From an uncultured Oscillospiraceae bacterium (GTDB lineage Bacteria > Bacillota > Clostridia > Oscillospirales > Acutalibacteraceae): a stretch of 64,000 nucleotides of DNA. This document shows, piece after piece, positions 24,961 to 33,326 of this stretch (position 1 is the stretch's first letter; each line of letters begins with the position of its first letter). Location of the stretch: positions 46,485 through 110,484 of the forward strand of contig CAUGOD010000004.1 in NCBI GenBank assembly GCA_959601025.1. The letters are read 5' to 3'. A program made the position numbers and the translations under genes. Below the pieces are notes generated by a model. The model worked only from the letters and a program-made list of their open reading frames with translations, made no database searches and was not told the origin of the DNA.

Positions 24961-25099
24961 GGTGTTCCTCCTGCAAATTCAAAATAATATGATCATGGAG
25001 CACAAAAGCATAAGAAATCCCGAATTCCATCGGCGAAAGCATAGGCTTCTTAAACTTCGTTCTCCATAATGGCAAAAATACGGCGTTAAGGGACGCCCT

Positions 25100-26059
25100 T
25101 TATTCTCCGGTCAGCCCGGCGGATTCAATCCCCTCGATAAATCGCTTTTGTAAAACCAGATAAACCAGCAGCAGCGGAACAATCACCAGTAGGGTGGCCG
25201 CCATATTCAGGCTTTCGTTGATACGGGCCGCGCCATCCGCCGCCGAAGCATATGCGTTATTGTACAAGTCCATAAAGGAGCTGAGCTTAATGGTCAGCAG
25301 GCTTTGCGACGATCCCATCAACAAACTGGCGTTATAGGTCTCGTTCCAGAACCACACAAAGGAGAACAGCAGCGATACCACGATGGCGGGGGAACAGATT
25401 GGCAGAGCCACCTGGAAAAACACCCGGAACCGGTTGGCGCCGTCAAGCTGCGCGGCCTCGTCAAAGGAACGGGGATAGCTGGCGAAAAACTGCTGAAACA
25501 CCAGAATGAAAATCGAACTGTTCACCCCCTGTCCCAGCACTGCGGGAAGAAGGATCGACCACGGCGTGTCCACCAACCCGTATTTGAAAAACTGCAAATA
25601 ACGGGGGATTAATGTGATATGGGACGGGATAAGGAACGCAATCACAATCAGCACCATCCACAGGTTCTTAAGGGGAAACCGGTGGCGGGCCAGCGCATAC
25701 CCGGCAAGTGCGCAGGATATGGTTTGAAACAGGGTCGCCACAGCAGTAAAAATCACGGTAAAGGCCAGAGAATTCCAGTAGTCCAGCGCCACCAGCGCCC
25801 GCTGATAGTTACCAATGTACAACGTAGTGGGAATCCATTCAATACCGGGATTCACCAAATCACTGACGGTTTTAAAAGAATTTACAAACATATACAAAAT
25901 AGGATACAAAAATACCACGCTGATTCCGATAAGCAGGAAATACAGAAGCAAGCGTCCGCCAAGCCTCCGGGCGCGTCGTTTGAGCCTTTCCGGCTGCTTG
26001 AGATAGGATTGCGCCAACGGAATCCGGCCCGTATTCTGATTCTTCACGCGGATCACCAT
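25100..26059 (-). CDS. Carbohydrate ABC transporter permease, MalG type
   Basis: A 319-residue inner-membrane permease with six predicted helices. The cytoplasmic EAA loop DEAAQLDGANRFRVFFQVAL (about residues 212-231) contacts the ATPase. It lies 70 bp after the MalF-type partner at 26130-27041. AAAGGA abuts the annotated ATG, so translation may begin at the GTG of codon 2 or at GTGAAGAATCAG (26047). No ATPase gene is present in the locus, so a shared MsiK-like ATPase encoded elsewhere must power it. Confidence 0.92.
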   Translation of the reverse strand: MVIRVKNQNTGRIPLAQSYLKQPERLKRRARRLGGRLLLYFLLIGISVVFLYPILYMFVNSFKTVSDLVNPGIEWIPTTLYIGNYQRALVALDYWNSLAFTVIFTAVATLFQTISCALAGYALARHRFPLKNLWMVLIVIAFLIPSHITLIPRYLQFFKYGLVDTPWSILLPAVLGQGVNSSIFILVFQQFFASYPRSFDEAAQLDGANRFRVFFQVALPICSPAIVVSLLFSFVWFWNETYNASLLMGSSQSLLTIKLSSFMDLYNNAYASAADGAARINESLNMAATLLVIVPLLLVYLVLQKRFIEGIESAGLTGE

Positions 26060-26129
26060 TCCTTTCTCTCAAAGAGTGAGGGAACGCCGCTATTTCCGGC
26101 GCTAAGACGCCAAACGGCTGAAAAGCTTT

Positions 26130-27041
26130 TCAACCCTTCTCCCCCTTCGACTTACGCTCTCGGAAGATCAGGAATACCACCAGAAGTGTCAATAGGATCA
26201 GCAGCAGATAGATCCAAGCCATCGCCGCCGAATAGCTGAAGGCTTTGCCCGCCAGCTGCTTGGAGGCGAGAATCTTCTGGTTAACGGCGTTATCGGAAAA
26301 GTTGGACAGCAATACGATGGTATACACGGTATTAAGCAGAATCATCGGCCGCAGGAAGGGCAGATAGATCTTCCACAGCATCTGCCAGCCCGATGCGCCG
26401 TCAATGGAAGCCGCCTCCCGCAAAGGCTGGCCGATTTTCAGCAGGCTGGCCAGGAACAGGATGATTTGTACTCCGGAAAACCACAGAATCAGGGTGATAT
26501 TTTCAAATATGTACATAACCGGCCCGGAAAGGACATCCGGCAGGGTCATCAGAAAATCATAAATCAAATAGTTTTCCGGGGTAACGACCGCCGCTGCGTC
26601 GCTTTCCAGCAGTTTGGAGACCACTGGCCCGCTGATAATGATCACCGGGAAAAAGAACACCGCGCGAAAAAACGTTCGTCCCCGGAACTGGCGGTTAAGC
26701 AGCAGGGCAAGCATCAGCGCCACTACCACCACCAGCGGCGTGGACAGCAGGACAAAACGCATGGTATCCATCAGGTCGATGGTAAAGGTCGTGTCCACTG
26801 TCAGCGCCTCTTTATACCACTGCAGCCCAACAAAAACCGGCGTCGTTTTTTTAGTAGGATCCTGGCTTACCTGGTGCATGCTGAGGAAAATCGAATAGGC
26901 AAAAGGGTACAAGGTAAAGGCCAGAAACCCGACGATCCACGGTGCCAGGAAAAGGTAGCCGCTGATCGATTCCCGCGCCCGGATGGACAGCCCCCGCCGG
27001 GAAGCGCTGCGCGGGGCCGCTGTTTTTTCCGTCTTTTTCAT
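26130..27041 (-). CDS. Sugar ABC transporter permease, MalF type
   Basis: A 303-residue membrane permease with helices from about residue 25 (YLFLAPWIVGFLAFTLYPFA) to the C-terminus and the EAA-like loop REAASIDGASGWQMLWKIYL. The long periplasmic-type insert after helix 1 fits the MalF/UgpA branch. Its ATG overlaps the DUF5696 gene stop by 4 nt, which implies coupled production. It pairs with the MalG-type permease at 25100 and is the second permease pair in this locus. Confidence 0.92.
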   Translation of the reverse strand: MKKTEKTAAPRSASRRGLSIRARESISGYLFLAPWIVGFLAFTLYPFAYSIFLSMHQVSQDPTKKTTPVFVGLQWYKEALTVDTTFTIDLMDTMRFVLLSTPLVVVVALMLALLLNRQFRGRTFFRAVFFFPVIIISGPVVSKLLESDAAAVVTPENYLIYDFLMTLPDVLSGPVMYIFENITLILWFSGVQIILFLASLLKIGQPLREAASIDGASGWQMLWKIYLPFLRPMILLNTVYTIVLLSNFSDNAVNQKILASKQLAGKAFSYSAAMAWIYLLLILLTLLVVFLIFRERKSKGEKG

Positions 27042-29332
27042 GCCACCGTCCCCCGTTCCACACGTTCTCCATCCGTAAATACCGCCGAAGCGCCCGCGAT
27101 GGTCAAGCCGTCGATCTCCACGTCTGCGCGGTTATAATTGACGTAGATGGTTCCGCCGGAATAGACCGTTTTTGCCACGCCGCGCATCGGAATGGTACGG
27201 TCTTCCACCTCCTGTCCCATAACCGGCTCCAGCAGCCGGGACACAAGATCATATGCCTGAACCATGTAGTCCTCCCAATCCTCAAGCCGGGTGGAACGAT
27301 AGCCGGACGAGGCGGTTTTTCGCAGGCTGTAGTTATCCTTGCCGGTCAGCAGGAAGGAGGGATAACAGTTATAATCGATCATTTTGAGAATATCCGCACC
27401 GGAGAAAAAGCTCAGATTGGTATAGGGCGCATACAGTTCCATCGAGCCTGACAGCACCATCTGCAAAAAGGGTACCGTGTCCGTCTGGAACAGATATTGG
27501 CTGCTTACCATGGGCATAGAAAGATAGGAACGCACATACGGATAGAGATAATCCGCCGGACGAACCACCGTCAGCTTTTCATCGGAGGACAGGCCAGCCG
27601 CCGTCTGAAGAATCTGTTCCTGCACGACGTTCCGGGCGGATGTGTTCCCCTCCAGATACTCTCCATACAGCAGGTAGCCGATGTCGTCCAGCGCCACGCC
27701 GTACCCCTCGCCGGTCAGCTTGGGTGTTTGCCGCTCAAGTGCCTCCAGCCCGACAGACGGCTTGAGATACCATATGTCGCTGAGGAACCCGCCATTCACA
27801 GACGGTTTGATAATCACCGACTGGGACATGGAAATTCCCGCCTCGCCGCGCAAGTCAGCCTGTCCCTCCCGGGCAGTAAATGGCGACAGCCAAAGCAGAA
27901 GCCTTCCGCCCCGTGCCGTAATGGTATCCCGCAGGTCATTCAGGACGGACAACCCGCCATACACCGTCTTTGTGGATAAGGAGGTTTTCCGGTAGCCGTT
28001 TTGTCCCCCTTCTTGCCAGCCAAGCAGCGTTACCCGGAGGTTCTCCACCCCCTGATCCATCAGCCAATCCACCGTTGCTTCCATGTCCGAAAGCGTGGTG
28101 GCCTTATTGACGGAGGTGCCGATGAATTCCTCCTGCACATCCGCCGCCAGGAAATCCACCTGTATCGGCAGAGAAGCGTCCTTCTCCATCTGCTGAAGTA
28201 TCCCCTGCTCCTGTAGGACGGCGCGGTATGTTCGAGCCATTCCCGCATAATCCGCATCCTCTCCATGCAGAAAGTGGTAGGTCAGCGTAATCTGCAACGA
28301 ATTGGGAACGGCCTGTACCGTTTCGATGCCCGCCCCCTCTTTATTAAAAGGCTGTTCATAGGTCTGACGGTAAATGAATGTCATAAAGGCACGATTGTAA
28401 TTGGTGATCAAGCCTGCCGGATCCATGCGCAATTTGGCGTAAACGCCCCCCTCTTCCACATGGACCAAAAAGGCGTTTTGCCCCACGCCATGAACCACAC
28501 CGAACAGGGGCGCAGTGAGGAACTCCTCCTCCGTCATATATTCGCCGGTGCGCTTTGCCTCCAGGCCCTGAATGGATTCCAGCGGATCTATGCCGTAGTC
28601 TGGGCCGTATACTCGTTTTTCAAAGCCTTGCAGGTAAGCGCGGGACTTTTGAAAACGGATGAGCGAACCGCAGCCGTCCGGCACAAAGACATACCCAGGC
28701 TGTTCATCCTCGGCAGACGAGCCGAAAAAGGGCAGAAAATAGACCGATCCCAGACGGCAGCTCCCGTTTTCGCGCACCGTGCCGCCGTCCATAGAAAATT
28801 TCAGGCCGTCCTCTGTCAGCGTTATGGAAAAGTCCAGTTCGACCTGCTGCTCATCCCATGCGGCGTGACACTGCATCACATCGCCAGATACCGTCCACGT
28901 CAAATTTTCCGCGTCGGTTCCATAGGACTTGGCGTTGCCGTCCTTGTCATAAATATCGGCGGCGATCAGGGAGTTGCCCAGCTTGGCCCAGGTCTTGTTC
29001 AAATCGTCCGGCTTGTCGGCGGTAAGCGTTCCCCACACATAACCGGTGGCCTTGTCGCGTACCCGCAGCGCGCCCGTTTCCCTGCGCAGATACACCGCCA
29101 GCGCCGCGTTTTCAAACAACGGATCAAAACCATCCACATCCATGGATACCGGTTCGCCGCTTTCCGGCTCCGGCTGGGTGTAGCGGCTGGAATACACCTC
29201 CTGGGAATTGTACAGAAAGGAGACCGGCTCCAACTTTCGGGGCACATCCTCGGCCTGCACGATCAAGAGGGCCAGCATCAGCACCACTGCGCCATAAGCG
29301 AGCACCCGGATGCCCTTTTTACATCCCCGCAC
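27038..29332 (-). CDS. DUF5696 domain protein, membrane-anchored
   Basis: A 764-residue extracytoplasmic protein anchored by one N-terminal helix (VLAYGAVVLMLALLIVQA, about 10-27). The body has the DUF5696 organisation: a beta-sandwich-like N-terminal half (GALRVRDKATGYVWGTL, YVFVPDGCGSLIRF) and a TIM-barrel-like half with NLRVTLLGWQEGG and GYGVALDDIGYLLYG, as in glycoside-hydrolase-like proteins. It starts at GTG (29332) with GGAGG eight bases upstream and overlaps the YIP1-type gene by 14 nt. In Bacillota this family travels with sugar ABC transporters. A catalytic role on extracellular glycans is plausible but unproven. Confidence 0.85.
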   Translation of the reverse strand: MRGCKKGIRVLAYGAVVLMLALLIVQAEDVPRKLEPVSFLYNSQEVYSSRYTQPEPESGEPVSMDVDGFDPLFENAALAVYLRRETGALRVRDKATGYVWGTLTADKPDDLNKTWAKLGNSLIAADIYDKDGNAKSYGTDAENLTWTVSGDVMQCHAAWDEQQVELDFSITLTEDGLKFSMDGGTVRENGSCRLGSVYFLPFFGSSAEDEQPGYVFVPDGCGSLIRFQKSRAYLQGFEKRVYGPDYGIDPLESIQGLEAKRTGEYMTEEEFLTAPLFGVVHGVGQNAFLVHVEEGGVYAKLRMDPAGLITNYNRAFMTFIYRQTYEQPFNKEGAGIETVQAVPNSLQITLTYHFLHGEDADYAGMARTYRAVLQEQGILQQMEKDASLPIQVDFLAADVQEEFIGTSVNKATTLSDMEATVDWLMDQGVENLRVTLLGWQEGGQNGYRKTSLSTKTVYGGLSVLNDLRDTITARGGRLLLWLSPFTAREGQADLRGEAGISMSQSVIIKPSVNGGFLSDIWYLKPSVGLEALERQTPKLTGEGYGVALDDIGYLLYGEYLEGNTSARNVVQEQILQTAAGLSSDEKLTVVRPADYLYPYVRSYLSMPMVSSQYLFQTDTVPFLQMVLSGSMELYAPYTNLSFFSGADILKMIDYNCYPSFLLTGKDNYSLRKTASSGYRSTRLEDWEDYMVQAYDLVSRLLEPVMGQEVEDRTIPMRGVAKTVYSGGTIYVNYNRADVEIDGLTIAGASAVFTDGERVERGTVA

Positions 29333-31352
29333 GATACTTCACCTCCTTCACAATCGACATGACCATGTCCACAACCCGATCCCAGAACATGCCAATCAAA
29401 GAGCACACAAAAATAATAATAATCATCAGAAACAACGCCAGCAGGATGTTAAGAAACGCCTGATGAAACTCATAATCGTGCAGCTCCCGCAGGGCGATAA
29501 CCAGCAGCGCTCCCGTCCACACATACGCGATCCCACTTCCCAGCGATACCAGAAACGCTTCGTTCAGGGTCAGCACATGGGTGAGCAGCGTCATCACCGG
29601 CAATATGCAGATAAAGGGGATCAAGGCGTACGCCATGCCGATCAGCATGGTTTTAAAGCTGCCTTTGCCGTTGTTGATCTCACTGACCATATAGCTGCTC
29701 AGAACAAACAGTCCCACCGGAAGGAAAAACATCATCAGGACATAAAACGGTGAGGTGCTGTCCAGCCCGCGGGTGGAAAAGGAGAAACCGCGAAACAGGA
29801 AATCCAAGGCAAAGACCAGGAAAGCCAGCAGATACAGAACCAACGCAGAGACCACATTTCCCCTTCGGCCGATCTGCACCTCATAGTAGCTGTTAAAAGG
29901 ATGGCGGAAAAAACGCACGGCAAAGCACAAATCGGATAGGAAGCGATTCTTTACCGGTTTCGCAGAGGACTCCGCTGTCGGCAAGGCCTTGCGATGGTGC
30001 CGTCGGGAGCATACCGCGGAAAGCACGGCCAGAGCCAGAATCAGGAGAAAAGCCGCCGGAATCACCACCGACATACTGCGGTTGCGGATCTCCCAAAACG
30101 CTTCGGAATAGCCTGACTGGTTTCCTGCATTACGGAAATAAGCGGCGGCTTCGTCATACTCTCCCAGTTGAAACGCATTTTTCCCCAGGTAGTCATACAC
30201 AATCTTGACATTTCCCACCTGTCCCAGCAGAGCTTTCAGGTTTCCCATGCATTCCGTATAGCTGCCGTCCCGGTATTGACGAACCGCCTGATGAAGCCGG
30301 TCGGCCAAATCCGTGGAAAGGTAGGTATGAACCAGTCCCCGTTCCTCGTCCAAAACATAAAGCTGTGCGTTTTCATCCACCGCGATGCTGGACGCCACTG
30401 TAACCAAGCCGCTGCGCTCACTGGTGGCCGCCCGTCCGCCGAAGGAGAACAGCAAGGAACCGTCGCTGTCGTATTCGTAAATAAGCCCTGTTTCGGTAAT
30501 CGCCAGAATCTGCCCGTCCGGGCCGATGGCCACATCGGCAAAATTTTTCTCGCCGGGAATCTCTTCCGACAACAGGTTCACCCCTGTAACGTTATGTACC
30601 TTTACAGAGCCGCTGTCTGTCCCCTGCGTCACCGTGTAGAGAATTCCCTGAGAGTTGATCGCCAGATTATAGAAAGAAAGAGGAATCTTGTTGAACAGCT
30701 GCTCTTTCTGCGCTTCGGTGAAAAATTTGTCCTGAAACAACTCCAACAGGGACATGGGCACCGAATTATAGCCGAAATAGCCTAGAAATTCTCCGTCGGC
30801 GCTCAGCTGCACCAGCCCGTCGTAAGCGCCGGTGGATACGATGGAGAGGATGCCGTTCCCGTCCACCGCCACCTTACTCGGCTTGTAAATTGAGTTCTCG
30901 CCGAATGTGCTGGTCTGCGGACGGCCATATTCCTTTAACAGTTCGCCTTCAGGCGACAGCATCGCCACCACCGCCTTGTCGGGGTCAGCGACATAAATCG
31001 TCCCCTCTTCGGTAACAAATAGGCCGGTAGGCTGCTGAAGAATTCCCACTCCCATCTCCTTTGTCTCGCCGGTGGAGAGATCCATTCGCAGAACGCGGCC
31101 CGCCCCTGTGTCGGCCACATATAACATGCCGTTGCATACCGTAATATCCCTGGGGCTGCTTAAGGGGGCGTTCATAAACAGAACCTCGCCTGTCAAATAC
31201 GCATCCTGCGTCCGAATCCAACCACCCTCTGCGTCCAGGGTATAGGTATAGGTTGTGGCATTGCCTGTCTGCGGGGGCATTGCCACCGCAGACAGAGATA
31301 GAAGCCCGGCCAAAACCGCTGCCAAAAGGCCTCTCCTTGTGCATTGTTTCAT
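29319..31352 (-). CDS. NHL-repeat protein fused to a YIP1 membrane domain
   Basis: A 677-residue protein. The signal segment (RGLLAAVLAGLLSLSAVAM, about 6-24) is followed by NHL-like beta-propeller repeats (ITVCNGMLYVADTGAGRVLR, GLFVTEEGTIYVADPDKAVV, SIAVDENAQLYVLDEERGLV) over about 50-360. A TPR-like stretch then leads to a membrane helix near residue 440, and a five-helix YIP1 domain fills the C-terminal 190 residues. I chose the ATG at 31352 because GGAG is 6-7 bases upstream. An open frame to 31523 runs into the previous gene. The propeller probably faces outside and may present or sense glycan for the adjacent DUF5696 and permeases. Confidence 0.85.
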   Translation of the reverse strand: MKQCTRRGLLAAVLAGLLSLSAVAMPPQTGNATTYTYTLDAEGGWIRTQDAYLTGEVLFMNAPLSSPRDITVCNGMLYVADTGAGRVLRMDLSTGETKEMGVGILQQPTGLFVTEEGTIYVADPDKAVVAMLSPEGELLKEYGRPQTSTFGENSIYKPSKVAVDGNGILSIVSTGAYDGLVQLSADGEFLGYFGYNSVPMSLLELFQDKFFTEAQKEQLFNKIPLSFYNLAINSQGILYTVTQGTDSGSVKVHNVTGVNLLSEEIPGEKNFADVAIGPDGQILAITETGLIYEYDSDGSLLFSFGGRAATSERSGLVTVASSIAVDENAQLYVLDEERGLVHTYLSTDLADRLHQAVRQYRDGSYTECMGNLKALLGQVGNVKIVYDYLGKNAFQLGEYDEAAAYFRNAGNQSGYSEAFWEIRNRSMSVVIPAAFLLILALAVLSAVCSRRHHRKALPTAESSAKPVKNRFLSDLCFAVRFFRHPFNSYYEVQIGRRGNVVSALVLYLLAFLVFALDFLFRGFSFSTRGLDSTSPFYVLMMFFLPVGLFVLSSYMVSEINNGKGSFKTMLIGMAYALIPFICILPVMTLLTHVLTLNEAFLVSLGSGIAYVWTGALLVIALRELHDYEFHQAFLNILLALFLMIIIIFVCSLIGMFWDRVVDMVMSIVKEVKYRAGM

Positions 31353-31500
31353 AGCAATCTCCATTCTGCCGCTATAGCGTCCGTAGAACCCAAAGGAAAA
31401 GGCGCGTCTGCCCCCTCCTTGGAATGGCTGTCCCCTGACAGACAGTCGGACAGATGGTTCTTTTCCCTCCTGCTTACTGTTTTCCAGCCGCACCCGTCCT

Positions 31501-32370
31501 TTATTTGATACCGGAATATGCAACGGCGTTCATTACCTTGGATTGCAGGATGATAAACAGGATTAGGCATGGAGCAAATAGGAGCAGCACGCCAGCCGCG
31601 CTGATTCCCTGCCCCGCGACGGTGTTCCCGCTGGGCGACGCCACCACCGATATGTAATAGGCGAAGGTTTTCATCCGCTCGGAATCTATAAACCTCTGCG
31701 ACGCCTCCACACTGTTCCATGACTGCTGAAAAGCCAGAATAGCTACCGTGGCAAGGGCCGGCTTAATAACCGGCAGGACAATCCGAAACAAGATACCAAA
31801 ATCGGTGCATCCGTCGATCTGCGCCGCGTCGATCAGGGCCGTGGGAACCTGGTCGATAAACTGCTTTACCAGAAACAAGCCAACCGGCATCGCCAGCAGC
31901 GGCAGGATATGCGACAGATAATTGTCCATCAGCCCAATGCCCTTGATAATCAAGAAGCGCGGGATCGCCACCGCTACGGTAACAAACATCAGCGCCGCCT
32001 GGTTGACCTCCAGAATCAGCTTCTTCCCGCGGAACTGCTTTTTGGAAAGGGCATAGCCGGAAGCAGCGCACATCAAAATGGTCGCCACCACCGTAATCAG
32101 CGAGGTGAGGATGCTGTTGAACAGGTAGACCGACAGCGGGTAATTGGAGGAATTCGCCGTACTGAAGAGGCGGCGGAAATTTTCCACAGTCGGCCGGTGC
32201 GTAATAAACTTTGGCGGAAAGGCAAACAGCTCATCCATGGGTTTAAAGGCGTGAAAAACAATATACAGGATGGGCAGCAGCATAAACGCGATCACCGGCA
32301 GCAGGATCAGATAGAATTTGATCTGATCCTTGCTGAAACCGCGGGGATCCATTCTCGTCGTTTTTTTCAT
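31501..32370 (-). CDS. Carbohydrate ABC transporter permease, MalG type (first pair)
   Basis: A 289-residue permease with six membrane helices. The first is FYLILLPVIAFMLLPILYIV. The EAA-type loop LIDAAQIDGCTDFGILFRIV (about 185-204) and the final helix near GVLLLFAPCLILFIILQSKV are typical of the family. It starts 15 bp after its MalF-type partner. With the two solute-binding genes upstream it forms a complete importer except for the ATPase. Confidence 0.92.
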   Translation of the reverse strand: MKKTTRMDPRGFSKDQIKFYLILLPVIAFMLLPILYIVFHAFKPMDELFAFPPKFITHRPTVENFRRLFSTANSSNYPLSVYLFNSILTSLITVVATILMCAASGYALSKKQFRGKKLILEVNQAALMFVTVAVAIPRFLIIKGIGLMDNYLSHILPLLAMPVGLFLVKQFIDQVPTALIDAAQIDGCTDFGILFRIVLPVIKPALATVAILAFQQSWNSVEASQRFIDSERMKTFAYYISVVASPSGNTVAGQGISAAGVLLLFAPCLILFIILQSKVMNAVAYSGIK

Positions 32371-32384
32371 CCTTCCCCACCCCC

Positions 32385-33326
32385 TTAATCCTTGTCGCCA
32401 AACAGCTTATAGGCAAGCCGCGAGCAAAGCCAGACGACAATCAGCAGGATCACGGACAAGGCCGCAGCATATCCCATTTCATACCGTAAAAATCCGTAGT
32501 CGTCCATATGGTTCACAATCAACTGACCGGCGTATCCCGGCGTGGGATTGGAACCGGAGAGCGTAACACCCATGCCGGGAGAATTGAAGGTATTGACCAG
32601 CGCCATCACCGCGCCGAACAGCATCTGCGGGCGCACAGAGGGAATGGTGATATAATACACCTCCTGTAGCCGGTTACGTATGCCGTCAATCCGGCCGGCT
32701 TCGTACAGTTCCGAGTCCACATTCAGGACGCCTGACAGCATGGCTAGGAAGCCCACGCCCATGCTTGACCAGAGGGCCACCACCAGCATCACCGGAAGAA
32801 GAGTAGAGGTGGAGGTCAGCCAAACGACAGGCTCGCGAATCACGCCCATTGTCAGCAGCACGCTGTTCAAATAGCCCATCTTATCTCCGGAAAAGATGGT
32901 GCTCCAAACAATGGTTGTCGCCGCGCCCATCATAGAAGGCGAATACAGAATAACCGCCAGCACGGTGCGGGGTACGCGGGACAGCTGCGCCAGGATCCAC
33001 GCCAGGACAAAGGACAGGATATACCCGCCTGGCCCCACCACCACCGCATAAATGATGGTATTGGGAATGACATACTGCATGAACTGCCGGTCAGAGGAAA
33101 AAATATCGATGTAATTATTCAGACCCACAAAGACCGGCGCCTGTACCGAATCGAAGCTGGTAAAGGAAAGGCCGATGGCCGCCAGAACCGGCAGCAGGAT
33201 AAACAGGGTAAAGCAAATCAGAAAGGGGGCCAGCATAATCCAGTGGGAATGACGGTTGAGACGGTTCAGAAGGCCGCGCCGCTGCAAAGAATCGTGTGCG
33301 CCTGTTGCCTTTGCCGCGCTGTTCAT
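32385..33326 (-). CDS. Sugar ABC transporter permease, MalF type (first pair)
   Basis: A 313-residue permease. The first helix is near WIMLAPFLICFTLFILLPVL (about 29-48). An EAA-like loop LYEAGRIDGIRNRLQEVYYI and a last helix LSVILLIVVWLCSRLAYKLF follow. Its ATG overlaps the stop of the 944-residue solute-binding gene by 4 nt, which directly ties that binding protein to this permease pair. Confidence 0.92.
   Translation of the reverse strand: MNSAAKATGAHDSLQRRGLLNRLNRHSHWIMLAPFLICFTLFILLPVLAAIGLSFTSFDSVQAPVFVGLNNYIDIFSSDRQFMQYVIPNTIIYAVVVGPGGYILSFVLAWILAQLSRVPRTVLAVILYSPSMMGAATTIVWSTIFSGDKMGYLNSVLLTMGVIREPVVWLTSTSTLLPVMLVVALWSSMGVGFLAMLSGVLNVDSELYEAGRIDGIRNRLQEVYYITIPSVRPQMLFGAVMALVNTFNSPGMGVTLSGSNPTPGYAGQLIVNHMDDYGFLRYEMGYAAALSVILLIVVWLCSRLAYKLFGDKD

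Noticed and set aside
28265..29362. 365-codon plus-strand frame opposite the DUF5696 gene
   Set aside because: DUF5696 on the minus strand has coupled starts with both neighbours. The plus frame lacks a promoter, ribosome site and domain.
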